Shown in pieces: positions 27,269 to 37,004 of a stretch of DNA of 57,088 nt. Below the pieces are notes generated by a model. It saw only the letters and a list, made by a program, of their open reading frames with translations, was not told the DNA's origin and did not search any database. Within the stretch, counting starts at the first letter, position 1. Each line of letters opens with the position of its first letter. The DNA comes from Halalkalibacter nanhaiisediminis (GTDB lineage Bacteria > Bacillota > Bacilli > Bacillales > Bacillaceae_D). The stretch covers positions 1-57,088 of the forward strand of contig NZ_VLKZ01000014.1 in assembly GCF_007830185.1 (NCBI RefSeq). The letters are read 5' to 3'. The position numbers and the translations under genes are program-made.

Positions 27269-30200
27269 TTATACGTTAACTTCTTTTTTCGCTTTTTGTA
27301 TACCTTGAATAATCTGTTCAATTGTTGCTAATATCTGCTCATCACTGAATGCTTTTGTTTTAATCGAAAACTTAATCTTTTCTCCTGCACTTCCAAGCGC
27401 TACTTCTCGCCCGAGACCATGTGCGATTTCAAATAATTTTGCTCCATCCATTAGCTTAGAGGCTTCAGCTGATATTAATATAGCAACTTCATCTTTTGTT
27501 TCAACGATTTGTTCAATTTTTTCTTCATTAGCGAGAAGCTTAATCGTTGTTAGGCGGAGAAGAAAGTCTACTTGCTTCGGATACTCACCAAAGCGATCAA
27601 ACATCTCATCCTTTAAATCCGTAATATCACTTACAAATTCTGCCCCTTTAAATCGTTTATACATTTCAATTTTTTGTTTGGCATCTTGTATATACGATTC
27701 CGGAATATACGCATCCACTTTAATATCTAATTCGACTTGGAAAGGTGGCTCTTTCGGTTTATCCCCTTTTCGTTCTTCAATCGCTTCTTTGAGCATTTGT
27801 GAATACATATCGAACCCAACTGATTCAATAAATCCATGTTGCTGTGCCCCTAGAAGATTTCCCGCTCCGCGAATTGTTAAGTCACGCATTGCAATTTTAA
27901 AGCCAGAACCTAGCTCGGTGAATTCTTTGATTGCTTGCAGACGTTTCTCTGCCACTTCAGTCAACACTTTATCACGTTGATACGTGAAATATGCATATGC
28001 AACACGATTTGAGCGCCCAACACGACCACGAATTTGATAGAGCTGTGAAAGACCCATCTTATCTGCATCATAGATAATTAACGTGTTCACATTCGGAATG
28101 TCTACCCCTGTTTCAATAATCGTTGTTGTCACGAGTACATCACTATTACCTTCTAGAAAATCAAGCATAATCGTTTCTAATTCACGCTCATTCATCTGAC
28201 CGTGGGCATAACTAATTCGCGCATCTGGTACAAGCATCGACAATTGTTCTGTCATCCGCTCGATATCTTCTACACGATTATATAAAAAGTAAACCTGCCC
28301 CCCGCGTGTCAGCTCTCTTTCAATCGCTTCACGAACGAGTGCGGCATTATATTCCACTACATACGTTTGCACAGGAAAACGATTTTCTGGCGGTGTCTCA
28401 ATAACCGACAAATCTCGAACACCAAGCATGGACATATGTAATGTTCGTGGAATCGGGGTTGCCGTTAATGTCAAAACATCGATATTGGCCTTTAGTTGTT
28501 TAATTTTTTCTTTATGTGTAACCCCAAAGCGTTGTTCTTCATCAACAATAAGCAGCCCTAAATCTTTAAAAACAACATCCTTTGATAATAGACGATGGGT
28601 CCCGACAATAAGATCAACTGAGCCAGCTTTTAAGCCTTTTAATGTCTCTGTTTGCTCCTTTTTAGAACGAAAACGACTTAAAACCCCAATATGAATTGGG
28701 TGCTCAGAGAATCTTTCCTTAATTGTTTCATAGTGTTGCTGTGCTAGGATCGTTGTTGGAACTAAAATAGCAACTTGCTTCCCATCCATAATCGCTTTAA
28801 ACGCTGCTCTAATGGCTACCTCTGTCTTTCCATATCCAACATCTCCACAAAGCAAGCGATCCATTGGACGTGGTATTTCCATGTCCTGCTTAATTTCTGT
28901 AATCGCTCTAATTTGATCCTCCGTTTCTTGGTACGGAAACGACGCTTCAAATTCAGCTTGTTCAGGTCCATCTTCAGAAAAGGCAAAGCCCTTACTTGCT
29001 TCGCGCTCTGCGTAAAGTTTAATCAAATCATCAGCTATATCCTCAACAGACGACTGAACCTTTTTCTTAACCTTTTTCCAGTCATTTCCGCCAAGTGCAT
29101 AAATTTTTGGATCCTTTTCTTCAGAGCCGACATACTTTTGAACTTGATCGATTTGTTCAACAGGTACATAAAGCTTGTCATTGCCTTTATATCGTAAATG
29201 AAGGTAATCTTTATGAAGACCATTGATCTCTAATGTCTCAACGCCAAGGTATTTCCCGATCCCATGGTTTGTATGAACGATTAAATCGCCGACCTTAAGC
29301 TCTGAATAGCTCTTGATCCGCTCTGCATTCGATAACGTTTGCTTTCTTTGTGGTCTCTTCGTCTGCTTCTTTGCAAATACTTCTTCCTCCGTAAGCACAA
29401 CGAGTTTACTTGTTGGAAGTTCAAAACCACTTTGAAGACTACCAACCATAATATGAACATGGCCTGGTGTAAGCTGCGTTGCCCGCTCAACAATCCGTGT
29501 ATCGATACCCTCATCTTCTAAATTTAAAGAAAGACGGTTGGCACGATCTTTTGAACCAGCGATGAAAACAACCGCTTGACCCGCTTTTTGCCATCTTTTC
29601 ACTTCAGATTGAAGCAGCTCCATTTGACCATGAAATTGTTGCATCGATTTACACGTTATGCTTAATACATTTTCTGGATTTGTCGCTGTGACATGCTTTA
29701 AAAAGAGTGATAAATACAAAATCGGCTGAGGCATTTGTTTCATCTGCTCAAATACTGGAACAGACATCGAGACATCGTGAACAATTTCTCCTTGTTCAAG
29801 TAATGCTGTACTCCATTCAGCCTCTTCCTTATCCAAATTATCGGCTATTTCCTTCACTCTCGATATTTCATCAATCACCATAACCGTGTCATTAGAAAGA
29901 TAAGAAAGCAATGAATGCTCGCCTTCATAATAAAGAGACATGTATTTGTACATTCCTTGGAATGTTGAACCTTGCTTTAGCTGTCCGATTTCATAGGAAA
30001 TATTTTGTGACAATTTTTCTTTCGTTTCTTTCGCCTTCACTTTCTTTAACGTAGCTGAAAGCCCTTCAGATAATCGTGTTGCCGCTTGGGAGTAATGTAT
30101 ACGATCTAACAATACTTCTTGAGCTGGACCAAGAACAACAGATTGACGCTCTTCTTTCGAACGTTGGTTTTCTACTTGAAATGTTCGAATCGAATCAATC

Positions 30201-30808
30201 TCCGTATCAAAAAGCTCAATTCGAATCGGATCTGGCTCTGTCAGTGGATAAAGGTCGATAATCCCACCTCGCACACTCACTTCACCTGGGGATGCGACCA
30301 TATCAACTCTTTGAAATCCCATCACAACGAGTTTTTTCAAGATCGTCTCTATATCACCAATGTCCATTCCGACTTCTAAATAAAGCTGATAGTTTTTCCA
30401 AACTTCTACTGGAGGAAGCTGACGGCGAACTCCCGCCAATGGCGCAATCACAATCCCTTTAAACGAATCAGATTGGACAAGTTTATTTAAAACATCAATA
30501 CGCTGCGCTTTCATCTCTGGGCTTGCAATCGCAATTTCTGCGGAAATCAGCTCATTTACTGGATAGAGGAGAACTTGATCCTCACCTAAAAAATCGATTA
30601 AATCATCATATAGCTTTTGAGCTTGATATAAGTTATGAGTAATGACAAGCTTTGAACGAGCAGTCTCCAAATATAGCGAGGATATAAATAACGTTCTCGC
30701 TGATCCTGTCAGTCCAGAAATAAGTTGTTCCTTCATATTCGTTTCAAGACTATTTGAAACCGCTTTTATCTCATCGTTTGATCGAAAATATTGCTGCAAT
30801 CCTAACAT
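27269..30808 (-). CDS. mfd: Transcription-repair coupling factor
   Basis: SF2 translocase that removes RNA polymerase stalled at DNA lesions and recruits UvrA. The 1179 residues show the UvrB-like N-terminus, the RNA-polymerase interaction domain (about 485-560, LKVGDLIVHTNHGIGKYLGVETLE), Walker A GDVGYGKTEVAIRAAFKA, the DEEQRFGV box, LTATPIPRTLHMSMLG, and the motif VI region QLYQIRGRVGRSNRVAYAYF, then the C-terminal D7 domain. GGGGGAA precedes the start. I found no convincing promoter, but a 7-bp palindrome lies 33-50 bp upstream. Confidence 0.98.
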   Translation of the reverse strand: MLGLQQYFRSNDEIKAVSNSLETNMKEQLISGLTGSARTLFISSLYLETARSKLVITHNLYQAQKLYDDLIDFLGEDQVLLYPVNELISAEIAIASPEMKAQRIDVLNKLVQSDSFKGIVIAPLAGVRRQLPPVEVWKNYQLYLEVGMDIGDIETILKKLVVMGFQRVDMVASPGEVSVRGGIIDLYPLTEPDPIRIELFDTEIDSIRTFQVENQRSKEERQSVVLGPAQEVLLDRIHYSQAATRLSEGLSATLKKVKAKETKEKLSQNISYEIGQLKQGSTFQGMYKYMSLYYEGEHSLLSYLSNDTVMVIDEISRVKEIADNLDKEEAEWSTALLEQGEIVHDVSMSVPVFEQMKQMPQPILYLSLFLKHVTATNPENVLSITCKSMQQFHGQMELLQSEVKRWQKAGQAVVFIAGSKDRANRLSLNLEDEGIDTRIVERATQLTPGHVHIMVGSLQSGFELPTSKLVVLTEEEVFAKKQTKRPQRKQTLSNAERIKSYSELKVGDLIVHTNHGIGKYLGVETLEINGLHKDYLHLRYKGNDKLYVPVEQIDQVQKYVGSEEKDPKIYALGGNDWKKVKKKVQSSVEDIADDLIKLYAEREASKGFAFSEDGPEQAEFEASFPYQETEDQIRAITEIKQDMEIPRPMDRLLCGDVGYGKTEVAIRAAFKAIMDGKQVAILVPTTILAQQHYETIKERFSEHPIHIGVLSRFRSKKEQTETLKGLKAGSVDLIVGTHRLLSKDVVFKDLGLLIVDEEQRFGVTHKEKIKQLKANIDVLTLTATPIPRTLHMSMLGVRDLSVIETPPENRFPVQTYVVEYNAALVREAIERELTRGGQVYFLYNRVEDIERMTEQLSMLVPDARISYAHGQMNERELETIMLDFLEGNSDVLVTTTIIETGVDIPNVNTLIIYDADKMGLSQLYQIRGRVGRSNRVAYAYFTYQRDKVLTEVAEKRLQAIKEFTELGSGFKIAMRDLTIRGAGNLLGAQQHGFIESVGFDMYSQMLKEAIEERKGDKPKEPPFQVELDIKVDAYIPESYIQDAKQKIEMYKRFKGAEFVSDITDLKDEMFDRFGEYPKQVDFLLRLTTIKLLANEEKIEQIVETKDEVAILISAEASKLMDGAKLFEIAHGLGREVALGSAGEKIKFSIKTKAFSDEQILATIEQIIQGIQKAKKEVNV

Positions 30809-30979
30809 GCTGTTCCCCCTGTTATTCCTACACCTTTTCTTTGAGTAATGCTACTCAATTAAGTTATGGTTTATGTCTATCTTCTTTTTATTCATCTAAT
30901 AAATAATCGCTCTGTACTTCTATTCTTGCTAGAAGGCTCGAATCCTGCTTCATCATGATAAAGCTGAGAGTTACAACAG

Positions 30980-31007
30980 AAAAACGCTTTGGTTAATCAA
31001 CCAAAGC
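30980..31007 (-). terminator. Rho-independent terminator after fin
   Basis: Minus-strand 9-bp perfect stem GCTTTGGTT/AACCAAAGC (arms 30986..30994 and 30999..31007) followed by GTTTTTC. It separates fin from mfd. Confidence 0.88.
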
Positions 31008-31023
31008 TTCTGACCTCATGTAC

Positions 31024-31251
31024 TTATTGAATAATCTTATCTAGTTCATAAAAATCAGGATTTCGTGTGAGCGATTCATGACAATCCTCACATATAACAT
31101 TCACATGTATATCACCATTAGCAGTATATGTCAACATGTCCGTACGTTCTGTGCTTGTCAAATGATGAAAGCCTAATGATTCTGAACTGACTTGATGACT
31201 AATAGCCCCCAGCTTAGCATGGCAATGACGGCATTCATAATGAATAGTCAT
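31024..31251 (-). CDS. fin: Anti-SigF factor Fin
   Basis: A 75-residue zinc-binding protein that binds RNA polymerase and helps switch the forespore from SigF to SigG. It shows two CxxC pairs: CRHCHAKLG near the N-terminus and CEDCHESL near residue 55. B. subtilis fin was yabK and lies between spoVC and mfd, as here. A promoter matching SigF/SigG lies 33 bp upstream, in keeping with forespore expression. GGGAGG precedes the ATG. Confidence 0.93.
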   Translation of the reverse strand: MTIHYECRHCHAKLGAISHQVSSESLGFHHLTSTERTDMLTYTANGDIHVNVICEDCHESLTRNPDFYELDKIIQ

Positions 31252-31283
31252 TGTATGCGCCTCCCTCTACTTAATTATTTTTA

Positions 31284-31314
31284 TAGTATGAACAGTAAAG
31301 GGAAGCTCTATACA
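31284..31314 (-). promoter_or_regulatory. Predicted SigF (or SigG) promoter for fin
   Basis: TGTATA (31309..31314), 18-bp spacer, CATACTA (31284..31290) on the minus strand. The -35 abuts the pth stop codon. In B. subtilis fin is made under SigF and SigG. Confidence 0.75.
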
Positions 31315-31316
31315 CA

Positions 31317-31874
31317 TTAATTAAACTGATTCATCACCTGAAGAAATGGTTTGGACATCCATGCTTCAACCGCTTTTGAGGTTTTTAGAATCGACTCACT
31401 TACCGCATCACGTTCATCAGGACGATAAGTTCCTAACACGTGATTAATAACCGATTCGCCATTTTGAGGTCTGTCGACACCAACACGGATTCGATTAAAC
31501 TCCTGTGTTCCTAAATGTGCAATAAGTGACTTAATCCCGTTGTGTCCACCTGCACTTCCTTTTTGTCTAAGGCGAATCTTCCCTGTTGGTAAATCCATAT
31601 CATCATAAATCACAACGAGATCTTCTATTTTAATATCATAATAATCCATTAAAGGTCTAACCGATTCTCCTGAGAGGTTCATGAATGTTAATGGTTTGAG
31701 AAGAATTACTTTCTCTCCACTTACCATTCCTTTCCCAAAAACACCTTTAAATTTTGCCTCGTTAAGTTCTAGATACATTTCCTTGGCACAATAATCAATG
31801 CAATCAAATCCAATATTATGTCTAGTACCAGCATACTTCTCACCTGGATTGCCGAGACCTACAACTAGTTTCAC
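31317..31874 (-). CDS. pth: Peptidyl-tRNA hydrolase (SpoVC)
   Basis: Releases tRNA from prematurely dropped peptidyl-tRNA. The 185 residues have the catalytic features of the family: KLVVGLGNPGEKYAGTRHNIGFD with the active-site His, PLTFMNLSGESV, VIYDDMDLPTGKIRLRQKGSAGGHNGIKS, and FNRIRVGVDRP. The open frame extends nine codons more, but GTG at 31874 has AAGGAG 8 nt upstream and matches the family N-terminus. Two terminators precede it, and I saw no promoter between them and the start. Confidence 0.96.
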   Translation of the reverse strand: MKLVVGLGNPGEKYAGTRHNIGFDCIDYCAKEMYLELNEAKFKGVFGKGMVSGEKVILLKPLTFMNLSGESVRPLMDYYDIKIEDLVVIYDDMDLPTGKIRLRQKGSAGGHNGIKSLIAHLGTQEFNRIRVGVDRPQNGESVINHVLGTYRPDERDAVSESILKTSKAVEAWMSKPFLQVMNQFN

Positions 31875-31904
31875 TTCAATCTCTCCTTGCCCTATGACCA
31901 TAAT

Positions 31905-31935
31905 GAAAAGCGCAAGCGGCTAGGCTGCTTGCGCT
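31905..31935 (-). terminator. Second terminator-like hairpin between ctc and pth
   Basis: Minus-strand 9-bp perfect stem AGCGCAAGC/GCTTGCGCT (arms 31909..31917 and 31927..31935) followed by TTTTC. It lies only 31 nt before the pth start. Confidence 0.75.
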
Positions 31936-31966
31936 AGACATCATCGAGTGTATACTTTATCTGTCT

Positions 31967-31998
31967 AAAAAGGTATAACCTTTTGGTTATACCTTTTT
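31967..31998 (-). terminator. Rho-independent terminator of ctc
   Basis: A 14-bp perfect stem AAAAAGGTATAACC/GGTTATACCTTTTT around a 4-nt loop; the T-run is within the distal arm. It lies 11 nt after the ctc stop. Confidence 0.9.
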
Positions 31999-32009
31999 AA
32001 TACGCAATT

Positions 32010-32636
32010 TTATTCTTCTGATTGCTTTTCACCAAGGACTTCTGGTTCAGATTCTTCCCCTTCCAATTGCTCTGGTTCAATTTCTGCAGCTGGAGCTTGG
32101 ATCGTTACAATCGTTTCTTCATCTTCACTTACTACATTAACTGAAACCTGTGAACGAATATCCGCTACTTGAATCGAGTCACCAATATTCAAGTTTGAAA
32201 TATCTACCTCGATCTCTTCAGGTATTTCAGAAGGTAAGCAATTGACTGTTATTTCGTATAGCAAGTGCGAAACAACCCCACCTTCTTTTGCCCCTGGTGC
32301 CTCACCTGCTAATCGAACAGGTACATCTACATCGATTTTAGACGTCATATCAACTTCAAAGAAATCAATATGCGTGTACTCACCCTTAAGTGGGTCAGTT
32401 TGAATTTCATGGATCATTACTTGATGCTTTTTCTTTCCTTCAACATCAAGAGAGAACAGACCATTTTTCCCAATAGCTCTCACTGTTTTTAACAGCTCAA
32501 CCCCTTCAACTGCAACAGGCTGGCTCTCAATTTTGTTTCCGTATAAAATAGCAGGAACATATCCATCTTTGCGAATCTTTCTTGTTGCTGAACCTTTAAG
32601 ATCGGTACGTGGATTAGCTTTCAGAGCGGTTGCCAT
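32010..32636 (-). CDS. ctc: Ribosomal protein L25/general stress protein Ctc
   Basis: 5S-rRNA-binding L25-family protein with the extra TL5/CTC C-domain, induced by general stress in B. subtilis. The 208 residues show the L25 part (RKIRKDGYVPAILYGNKIES, MIHEIQTDPLKGEYTHIDFFEV), the C-domain VDVPVRLAGEAPGAKEGGVVSHLLYEI, and an acidic Glu-rich tail of ~25 residues. AGAGGTGAT precedes the ATG; the frame is open three codons further upstream. A SigB-type promoter lies upstream. Confidence 0.96.
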   Translation of the reverse strand: MATALKANPRTDLKGSATRKIRKDGYVPAILYGNKIESQPVAVEGVELLKTVRAIGKNGLFSLDVEGKKKHQVMIHEIQTDPLKGEYTHIDFFEVDMTSKIDVDVPVRLAGEAPGAKEGGVVSHLLYEITVNCLPSEIPEEIEVDISNLNIGDSIQVADIRSQVSVNVVSEDEETIVTIQAPAAEIEPEQLEGEESEPEVLGEKQSEE

Positions 32637-32677
32637 GAATATCACCTCTAATTAGTTTTCAAGTATCTATATCTTGT

Positions 32678-32702
32678 ATTCCCCTAATCAGATGTTTTAA
32701 AC
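32678..32702 (-). promoter_or_regulatory. Predicted SigB promoter for ctc
   Basis: GTTTAA (32697..32702), 13-bp spacer and GGGAAT (32678..32683) on the minus strand, against the SigB consensus GTTTAA-N12/14-GGGTAT. ctc is a classical SigB-dependent gene in B. subtilis. Confidence 0.8.
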
Positions 32703-32741
32703 CTTTTTTAATAGCATGTTCCAATGTACCAAGGTTGTTTC

Positions 32742-33692
32742 TTAATCAAATAACGTACTAACTGAAGAATTCTCATGGACACGAATAATTGCTTCACCCA
32801 TTAATGCCGCAACAGAAAGCTCTGTTACTTTTGAACTCTTCTTGTTTTCATCTAATTGAATCGAATTTGTAACGACAAGTTCTTTAATCTTTGAATTTTC
32901 AATTCGTTCCATCGCAGGTCCTGATAAAACTGGGTGTGTACAACAAGCGTACACTTCTTTTGCTCCATGTTCAACTAAAGCATTTGCTGCTAATGTGATC
33001 GTTCCTGCTGTATCGATAATATCATCAATAATAATCGCCGTTTTCCCTTCAATATTACCAACGATATTCATCACTTCCGAAACATTAGGGCGAGGGCGAC
33101 GCTTATCAATAATTGCAATTGGCGCTTTTAGTCGATCAGCCATTTTACGTGCACGTACTACTCCGCCGTGGTCTGGCGAGACAATGACAATATCATCTAA
33201 TTGCTTTGTTTGGAAATAATCAGCCAAAATCGGCACACCCATTAATTGATCAACAGGAATATCGAAGAAGCCTTGAATTTGCGTAGCATGGAGGTCAAGT
33301 GTCACCACTCTTGTTGCTCCCGCTGTTTCAATAAGATTGGCAACGAGCTTTGCTGTAATTGGCTCACGTGAACGCGCCTTACGATCTTGACGAGCATAGC
33401 CATAATATGGCATAACCAAGTTAATCGTACGTGCCGATGCACGTTTTAAGGCATCAATCATAATCAACAACTCCATAATATGCTCATTAGCAGGAGCTGA
33501 TGTTGATTGAATCAAATACACGTCACACCCACGAATACTTTCTTCAATATTAATTTGTACTTCACCATCACTAAATCGAGTAACAGAGCTCTCACCCATT
33601 CTTACCCCAATATGTTCTGTAATTTCATGAGCAAGGCCTTTATTTGAATTAAGTGTAAATACTTTTAAACTTGGATCACCGTATTTAGCCAT
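32742..33692 (-). CDS. prs: Ribose-phosphate diphosphokinase (PRPP synthetase)
   Basis: Makes PRPP from ribose-5-phosphate and ATP for purine, pyrimidine, histidine and tryptophan synthesis and for salvage enzymes such as Hpt. The 316 residues show [42 protein letters not shown] (Mg/ATP-binding) and the PRPP loop [13 protein letters not shown]. It follows glmU by 37 bp, the same pairing as in B. subtilis, and is very probably cotranscribed with it. Confidence 0.98.
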   Translation of the reverse strand: MAKYGDPSLKVFTLNSNKGLAHEITEHIGVRMGESSVTRFSDGEVQINIEESIRGCDVYLIQSTSAPANEHIMELLIMIDALKRASARTINLVMPYYGYARQDRKARSREPITAKLVANLIETAGATRVVTLDLHATQIQGFFDIPVDQLMGVPILADYFQTKQLDDIVIVSPDHGGVVRARKMADRLKAPIAIIDKRRPRPNVSEVMNIVGNIEGKTAIIIDDIIDTAGTITLAANALVEHGAKEVYACCTHPVLSGPAMERIENSKIKELVVTNSIQLDENKKSSKVTELSVAALMGEAIIRVHENSSVSTLFD

Positions 33693-33729
33693 CTTCTATT
33701 CCCTCCAAAAATTGATTCACATTAGCAGA

Positions 33730-35091
33730 TTATTTATTTTTTCGATAATCGTTTTTATTCGTTTGTCGTGCACGCGCTATTGAAAGAGCTTCCCCAGGAA
33801 CATCGTCTGTTATCGTTGAACCAGCTGCAACTAGAGCATTCTTGCCTACAGTAACAGGCGCAATTAAATTAGCATTACAACCAATGAACGCTCCATCTTC
33901 AATCTTTGTTTTAAATTTATTTTTCCCGTCGTAGTTCACCGTTACAGCCCCACAACTAAAATTAACACCTTCTCCAACTTCTGCATCACCAATATAGCTT
34001 AAATGAGAGGCTTTACTTCCTTGACCGAGCGATGACTTTTTAATTTCAACAAAATTTCCGATTCGAACATCATCAGCGATAGATGAATGGGGTCGGATAT
34101 GCGCGAACGGTCCAATACTAACCGCCTTGCCAATGTCGCTATCATGTACAACTGATTGACGAATAACCGTTTGATCACCTATCGAACTATCCTTTATTTC
34201 CGTATTCGCTCCAATAACGCACTCATTTCCAATTTGTGTACGCCCTTGAATGATAACGCCTGGGTAAAGTACAGTATCTTGCCCAATCGTAGCTTCTGTC
34301 GAAATATACGTATGATCTGGATCATGGATCGTAACCCCTTGACGCATCCAATATTCATTCGTGCGACGCTTCATAATTTTCTCTGCTTGTGATAGAGCAA
34401 CTCGGTCATTAACACCTAGTGTCTCTTCAAAATTAGGAGTTTGGTATGCTGCGATTGTTTCACCACTACTCTTAAGTATTTCAATCACATCAGGTAAGTA
34501 ATATTCTCCTTGCACATTATCATTGCCTACTTGTTTTAAAGCCTCAAATAACGCCTTATTGTCAAAACAATAGGTGCCCGTGTTGATTTCTTTGACAGCA
34601 CGTTCGTCTTCTGTAGCATCTTTATGCTCAACAATTCGTTCAACAAGCTCCTCGTCGTTACGAATAATACGTCCGTATCCTGTTGGGTCATCAGCTAACG
34701 CTGTTAAAATTGTTGCCTTTGCTCCTTCTTCGGCATGGCATGTAAGCAAGTCCTCAATCGTCTTTGCTGTTAACAAAGGCGTATCTCCACAAAGAACAAC
34801 AGTCGTCCCTTGCTTATCTTTTAAAAGGGTTTCTGCTTGCATGACAGCATGACCTGTACCAAGCTGTTCTTCTTGCACTACATAAGAAACTTGACCTCCT
34901 AATTTCTCCTGCACCACTTCAGCTCCGTAACCGACGACAGCAACCTTTTCCTCAAATCCTAAAGCAGAGACTTGATCAACGACATGTTGAACCATTGGCT
35001 TCCCGCATACTGGATGAAGCACTTTGTATAAGCTGGACTTCATACGCGTTCCTTGCCCAGCTGCTAATATGACCGCATAACGATTGCTCAT
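33730..35091 (-). CDS. glmU: Bifunctional GlmU (GlcN-1-P acetyltransferase/GlcNAc-1-P uridyltransferase)
   Basis: Carries out the last two steps to UDP-N-acetylglucosamine for peptidoglycan and teichoic acid. The 453 residues have an N-terminal pyrophosphorylase domain ([20 protein letters not shown]; uridine-binding [14 protein letters not shown]) and a C-terminal left-handed beta-helix from about residue 250 ([28 protein letters not shown] in several repeats) for acetyl transfer. Called gcaD in B. subtilis. Confidence 0.98.
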   Translation of the reverse strand: MSNRYAVILAAGQGTRMKSSLYKVLHPVCGKPMVQHVVDQVSALGFEEKVAVVGYGAEVVQEKLGGQVSYVVQEEQLGTGHAVMQAETLLKDKQGTTVVLCGDTPLLTAKTIEDLLTCHAEEGAKATILTALADDPTGYGRIIRNDEELVERIVEHKDATEDERAVKEINTGTYCFDNKALFEALKQVGNDNVQGEYYLPDVIEILKSSGETIAAYQTPNFEETLGVNDRVALSQAEKIMKRRTNEYWMRQGVTIHDPDHTYISTEATIGQDTVLYPGVIIQGRTQIGNECVIGANTEIKDSSIGDQTVIRQSVVHDSDIGKAVSIGPFAHIRPHSSIADDVRIGNFVEIKKSSLGQGSKASHLSYIGDAEVGEGVNFSCGAVTVNYDGKNKFKTKIEDGAFIGCNANLIAPVTVGKNALVAAGSTITDDVPGEALSIARARQTNKNDYRKNK

Positions 35092-35204
35092 GATTTCCCT
35101 CCAGGTGTTCCTTTTTCCCTTACGAATATATCCTAAAACCGTGGTCTTTTCAAGGATAGATCAGTAGTTTGCAAGAAGCTACAAGAACTTTTCACATAGT
35201 ATTC

Positions 35205-35241
35205 AAAAAAAAAAGAGTTCCACTATGCATAAGTGGAACTC
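35205..35241 (-). terminator. Rho-independent terminator of spoVG
   Basis: Minus-strand 10-bp perfect stem GAGTTCCACT/AGTGGAACTC around a 7-nt loop, followed by ten T, 9 nt after the spoVG stop. Confidence 0.95.
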
Positions 35242-35249
35242 TCTCCTTC

Positions 35250-35567
<318 letters not shown>

Positions 35568-35583
35568 TTATCATGCTATAATA

Positions 35584-35610
35584 ATTCTCTAAAAAGATGG
35601 TAATTCCTTC
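35584..35610 (-). promoter_or_regulatory. SigH promoter of spoVG
   Basis: GAAGGAATT (35602..35610), 11-bp spacer and AGAGAAT (35584..35590) fit the SigH pattern RNAGGAWWW-N11/12-RNNGAAT exactly. An A/T-rich stretch upstream (about 35611..35650) is where AbrB binds the B. subtilis promoter. Confidence 0.88.
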
Positions 35611-35685
35611 TTTATTACTAAAAAATTTTCTAACTTTTTCAACAATCTATTCTCAATAACCTACACAGAGCCATCAATATAAAGC

Positions 35686-35717
35686 AAAAAGGCCCTAAAC
35701 AAGTTAGGAACCTTTTT
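35686..35717 (-). terminator. Rho-independent terminator of ridA
   Basis: Minus-strand hairpin AAAAAGG...CCTAA paired with TTAGG...CCTTTTT (small internal loop), 4 nt after the ridA stop. Confidence 0.85.
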
Positions 35718-35720
35718 CTA

Positions 35721-36098
35721 TTATGCTTTCACTAATGCAATAACTTCGATTTCCACAAGAACATCTTTAGGAAGGCGCGCAACCTCAACACAAGAACGAG
35801 CAGGCTTGTGAGTATTAAAATATTGTCCGTACACTTCATTGATTAATGGGAATTCATCCATATTCTTAATGAAAACTGTTGCTTTGACAACCGTTTCAAG
35901 TGAAGCTCCCGCCTCAGCCAAAACAGCTTGAAGATTTTTAAAAACCTGGTGTGTTTGTTCTTCGACTGTTCCTTGAACAAGTTCACCTTCAGCAGTAAGG
36001 GGAATTTGACCAGAGCTATAAAAAAGGTTATTGACTACAATCCCTTGGGAATAAGGTCCAATTGCATCTGGGGCATTTTTTGTGTAAATTGTCTTCAT
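35721..36098 (-). CDS. ridA: RidA family reactive-intermediate deaminase (YabJ)
   Basis: A 125-residue trimeric enzyme that hydrolyses reactive enamine/imine intermediates such as those from threonine dehydratase. It has the hallmark [22 protein letters not shown] near the start, and [21 protein letters not shown] and [23 protein letters not shown] at the C-terminus, with the substrate-binding Arg and Glu. B. subtilis yabJ is needed for purine control by PurR, and here as there it overlaps purR by 4 nt. Confidence 0.97.
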   Translation of the reverse strand: MKTIYTKNAPDAIGPYSQGIVVNNLFYSSGQIPLTAEGELVQGTVEEQTHQVFKNLQAVLAEAGASLETVVKATVFIKNMDEFPLINEVYGQYFNTHKPARSCVEVARLPKDVLVEIEVIALVKA

Positions 36099-36949
36099 TT
36101 GTCATCATCCTCCAATTTCATTGTTTGTAATAAGTCTAACAGATTTCCTCGCTCTACCGTAATCGTTCGATCTCGGACATTCACCTCGGACAATCTCGTA
36201 ATCGACATATATTCATCGACAAGTCGCTCCTCAGCTCCAACCGATTCAACAAGAACGCCAATTCCAACAAGTTTTGCTTGAAATTCTTCAAGGAGGTCCA
36301 TCATTCCACGAATCGTTCCACCAGCCTTCATAAAGTCATCGACAATAAAGACACGAGATCCAGGAGCGAGACTCCGACGAGCAAGCGTCATCGTTTGAAT
36401 CCGCTTGGATGAACCAGACACATAATTAATGCTAACCATTGACCCTTCTGTCACTAAATGATCTCGTCGCACAATACTAACTGGGACATTTAAATACTGT
36501 CCAACAGCATAAGCGAGAGGGATTCCTTTCGTAGCCACCGTCATCACCGCATCAATTTTCTTATTTGCTAAAACGGAAGCAAATACTTGACCAACACGCT
36601 GAATAAACTTAGGACTTCCAAGTAAATCCATCATATACAAATAACCCCCAGGGAGAATCCGTTCCGGGACAGCTAACTGTTTAATAAGATCATCGACAAA
36701 TTCCTGGGCTTGTTCATGATGAATACGAGGGATAAATTTCACTCCACCACTTGCACCTGAAATCGTTAGGAGTGTACCGTATCCTTCATCTTCAAAAATT
36801 TCCTTGACGATAACAAGATCCTCACTAATGGAAGACTTTGCAGACCGATATCGTTCCGAGAAATGAGTTAGGGAAATAACCTCATGTGGATGCTGGAACA
36901 AGTAATAGGTCATATCGACAAGACGACCACTTCGTTTAAGCTTTTTCAT
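36095..36949 (-). CDS. purR: Purine operon repressor PurR
   Basis: PRPP-sensing repressor of purine genes. The 284 residues comprise an N-terminal winged helix ([40 protein letters not shown]) and a C-terminal phosphoribosyltransferase-like domain with the PRPP motif [20 protein letters not shown]; here the pocket senses PRPP rather than doing catalysis. A PurBox-like sequence lies 13 bp before the start, which suggests autoregulation. It is followed directly by ridA. Confidence 0.97.
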   Translation of the reverse strand: MKKLKRSGRLVDMTYYLFQHPHEVISLTHFSERYRSAKSSISEDLVIVKEIFEDEGYGTLLTISGASGGVKFIPRIHHEQAQEFVDDLIKQLAVPERILPGGYLYMMDLLGSPKFIQRVGQVFASVLANKKIDAVMTVATKGIPLAYAVGQYLNVPVSIVRRDHLVTEGSMVSINYVSGSSKRIQTMTLARRSLAPGSRVFIVDDFMKAGGTIRGMMDLLEEFQAKLVGIGVLVESVGAEERLVDEYMSITRLSEVNVRDRTITVERGNLLDLLQTMKLEDDDK

Positions 36950-36961
36950 GCTACCCCCACC

Positions 36962-36974
36962 AAAACCGAATATT
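36962..36974. promoter_or_regulatory. PurBox-like operator upstream of purR
   Basis: AAAACCGAATATT on the plus strand matches the PurR box AWWWCCGAACWWT at 12 of 13 positions. A much weaker inverted half (around 36990..37003, containing CCGGTTT) lies about 16 bp away, the spacing of paired PurBoxes. Confidence 0.65.
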
Positions 36975-37004
36975 TTCCTTTAACATAACATTTTTATCCG
37001 GTTT

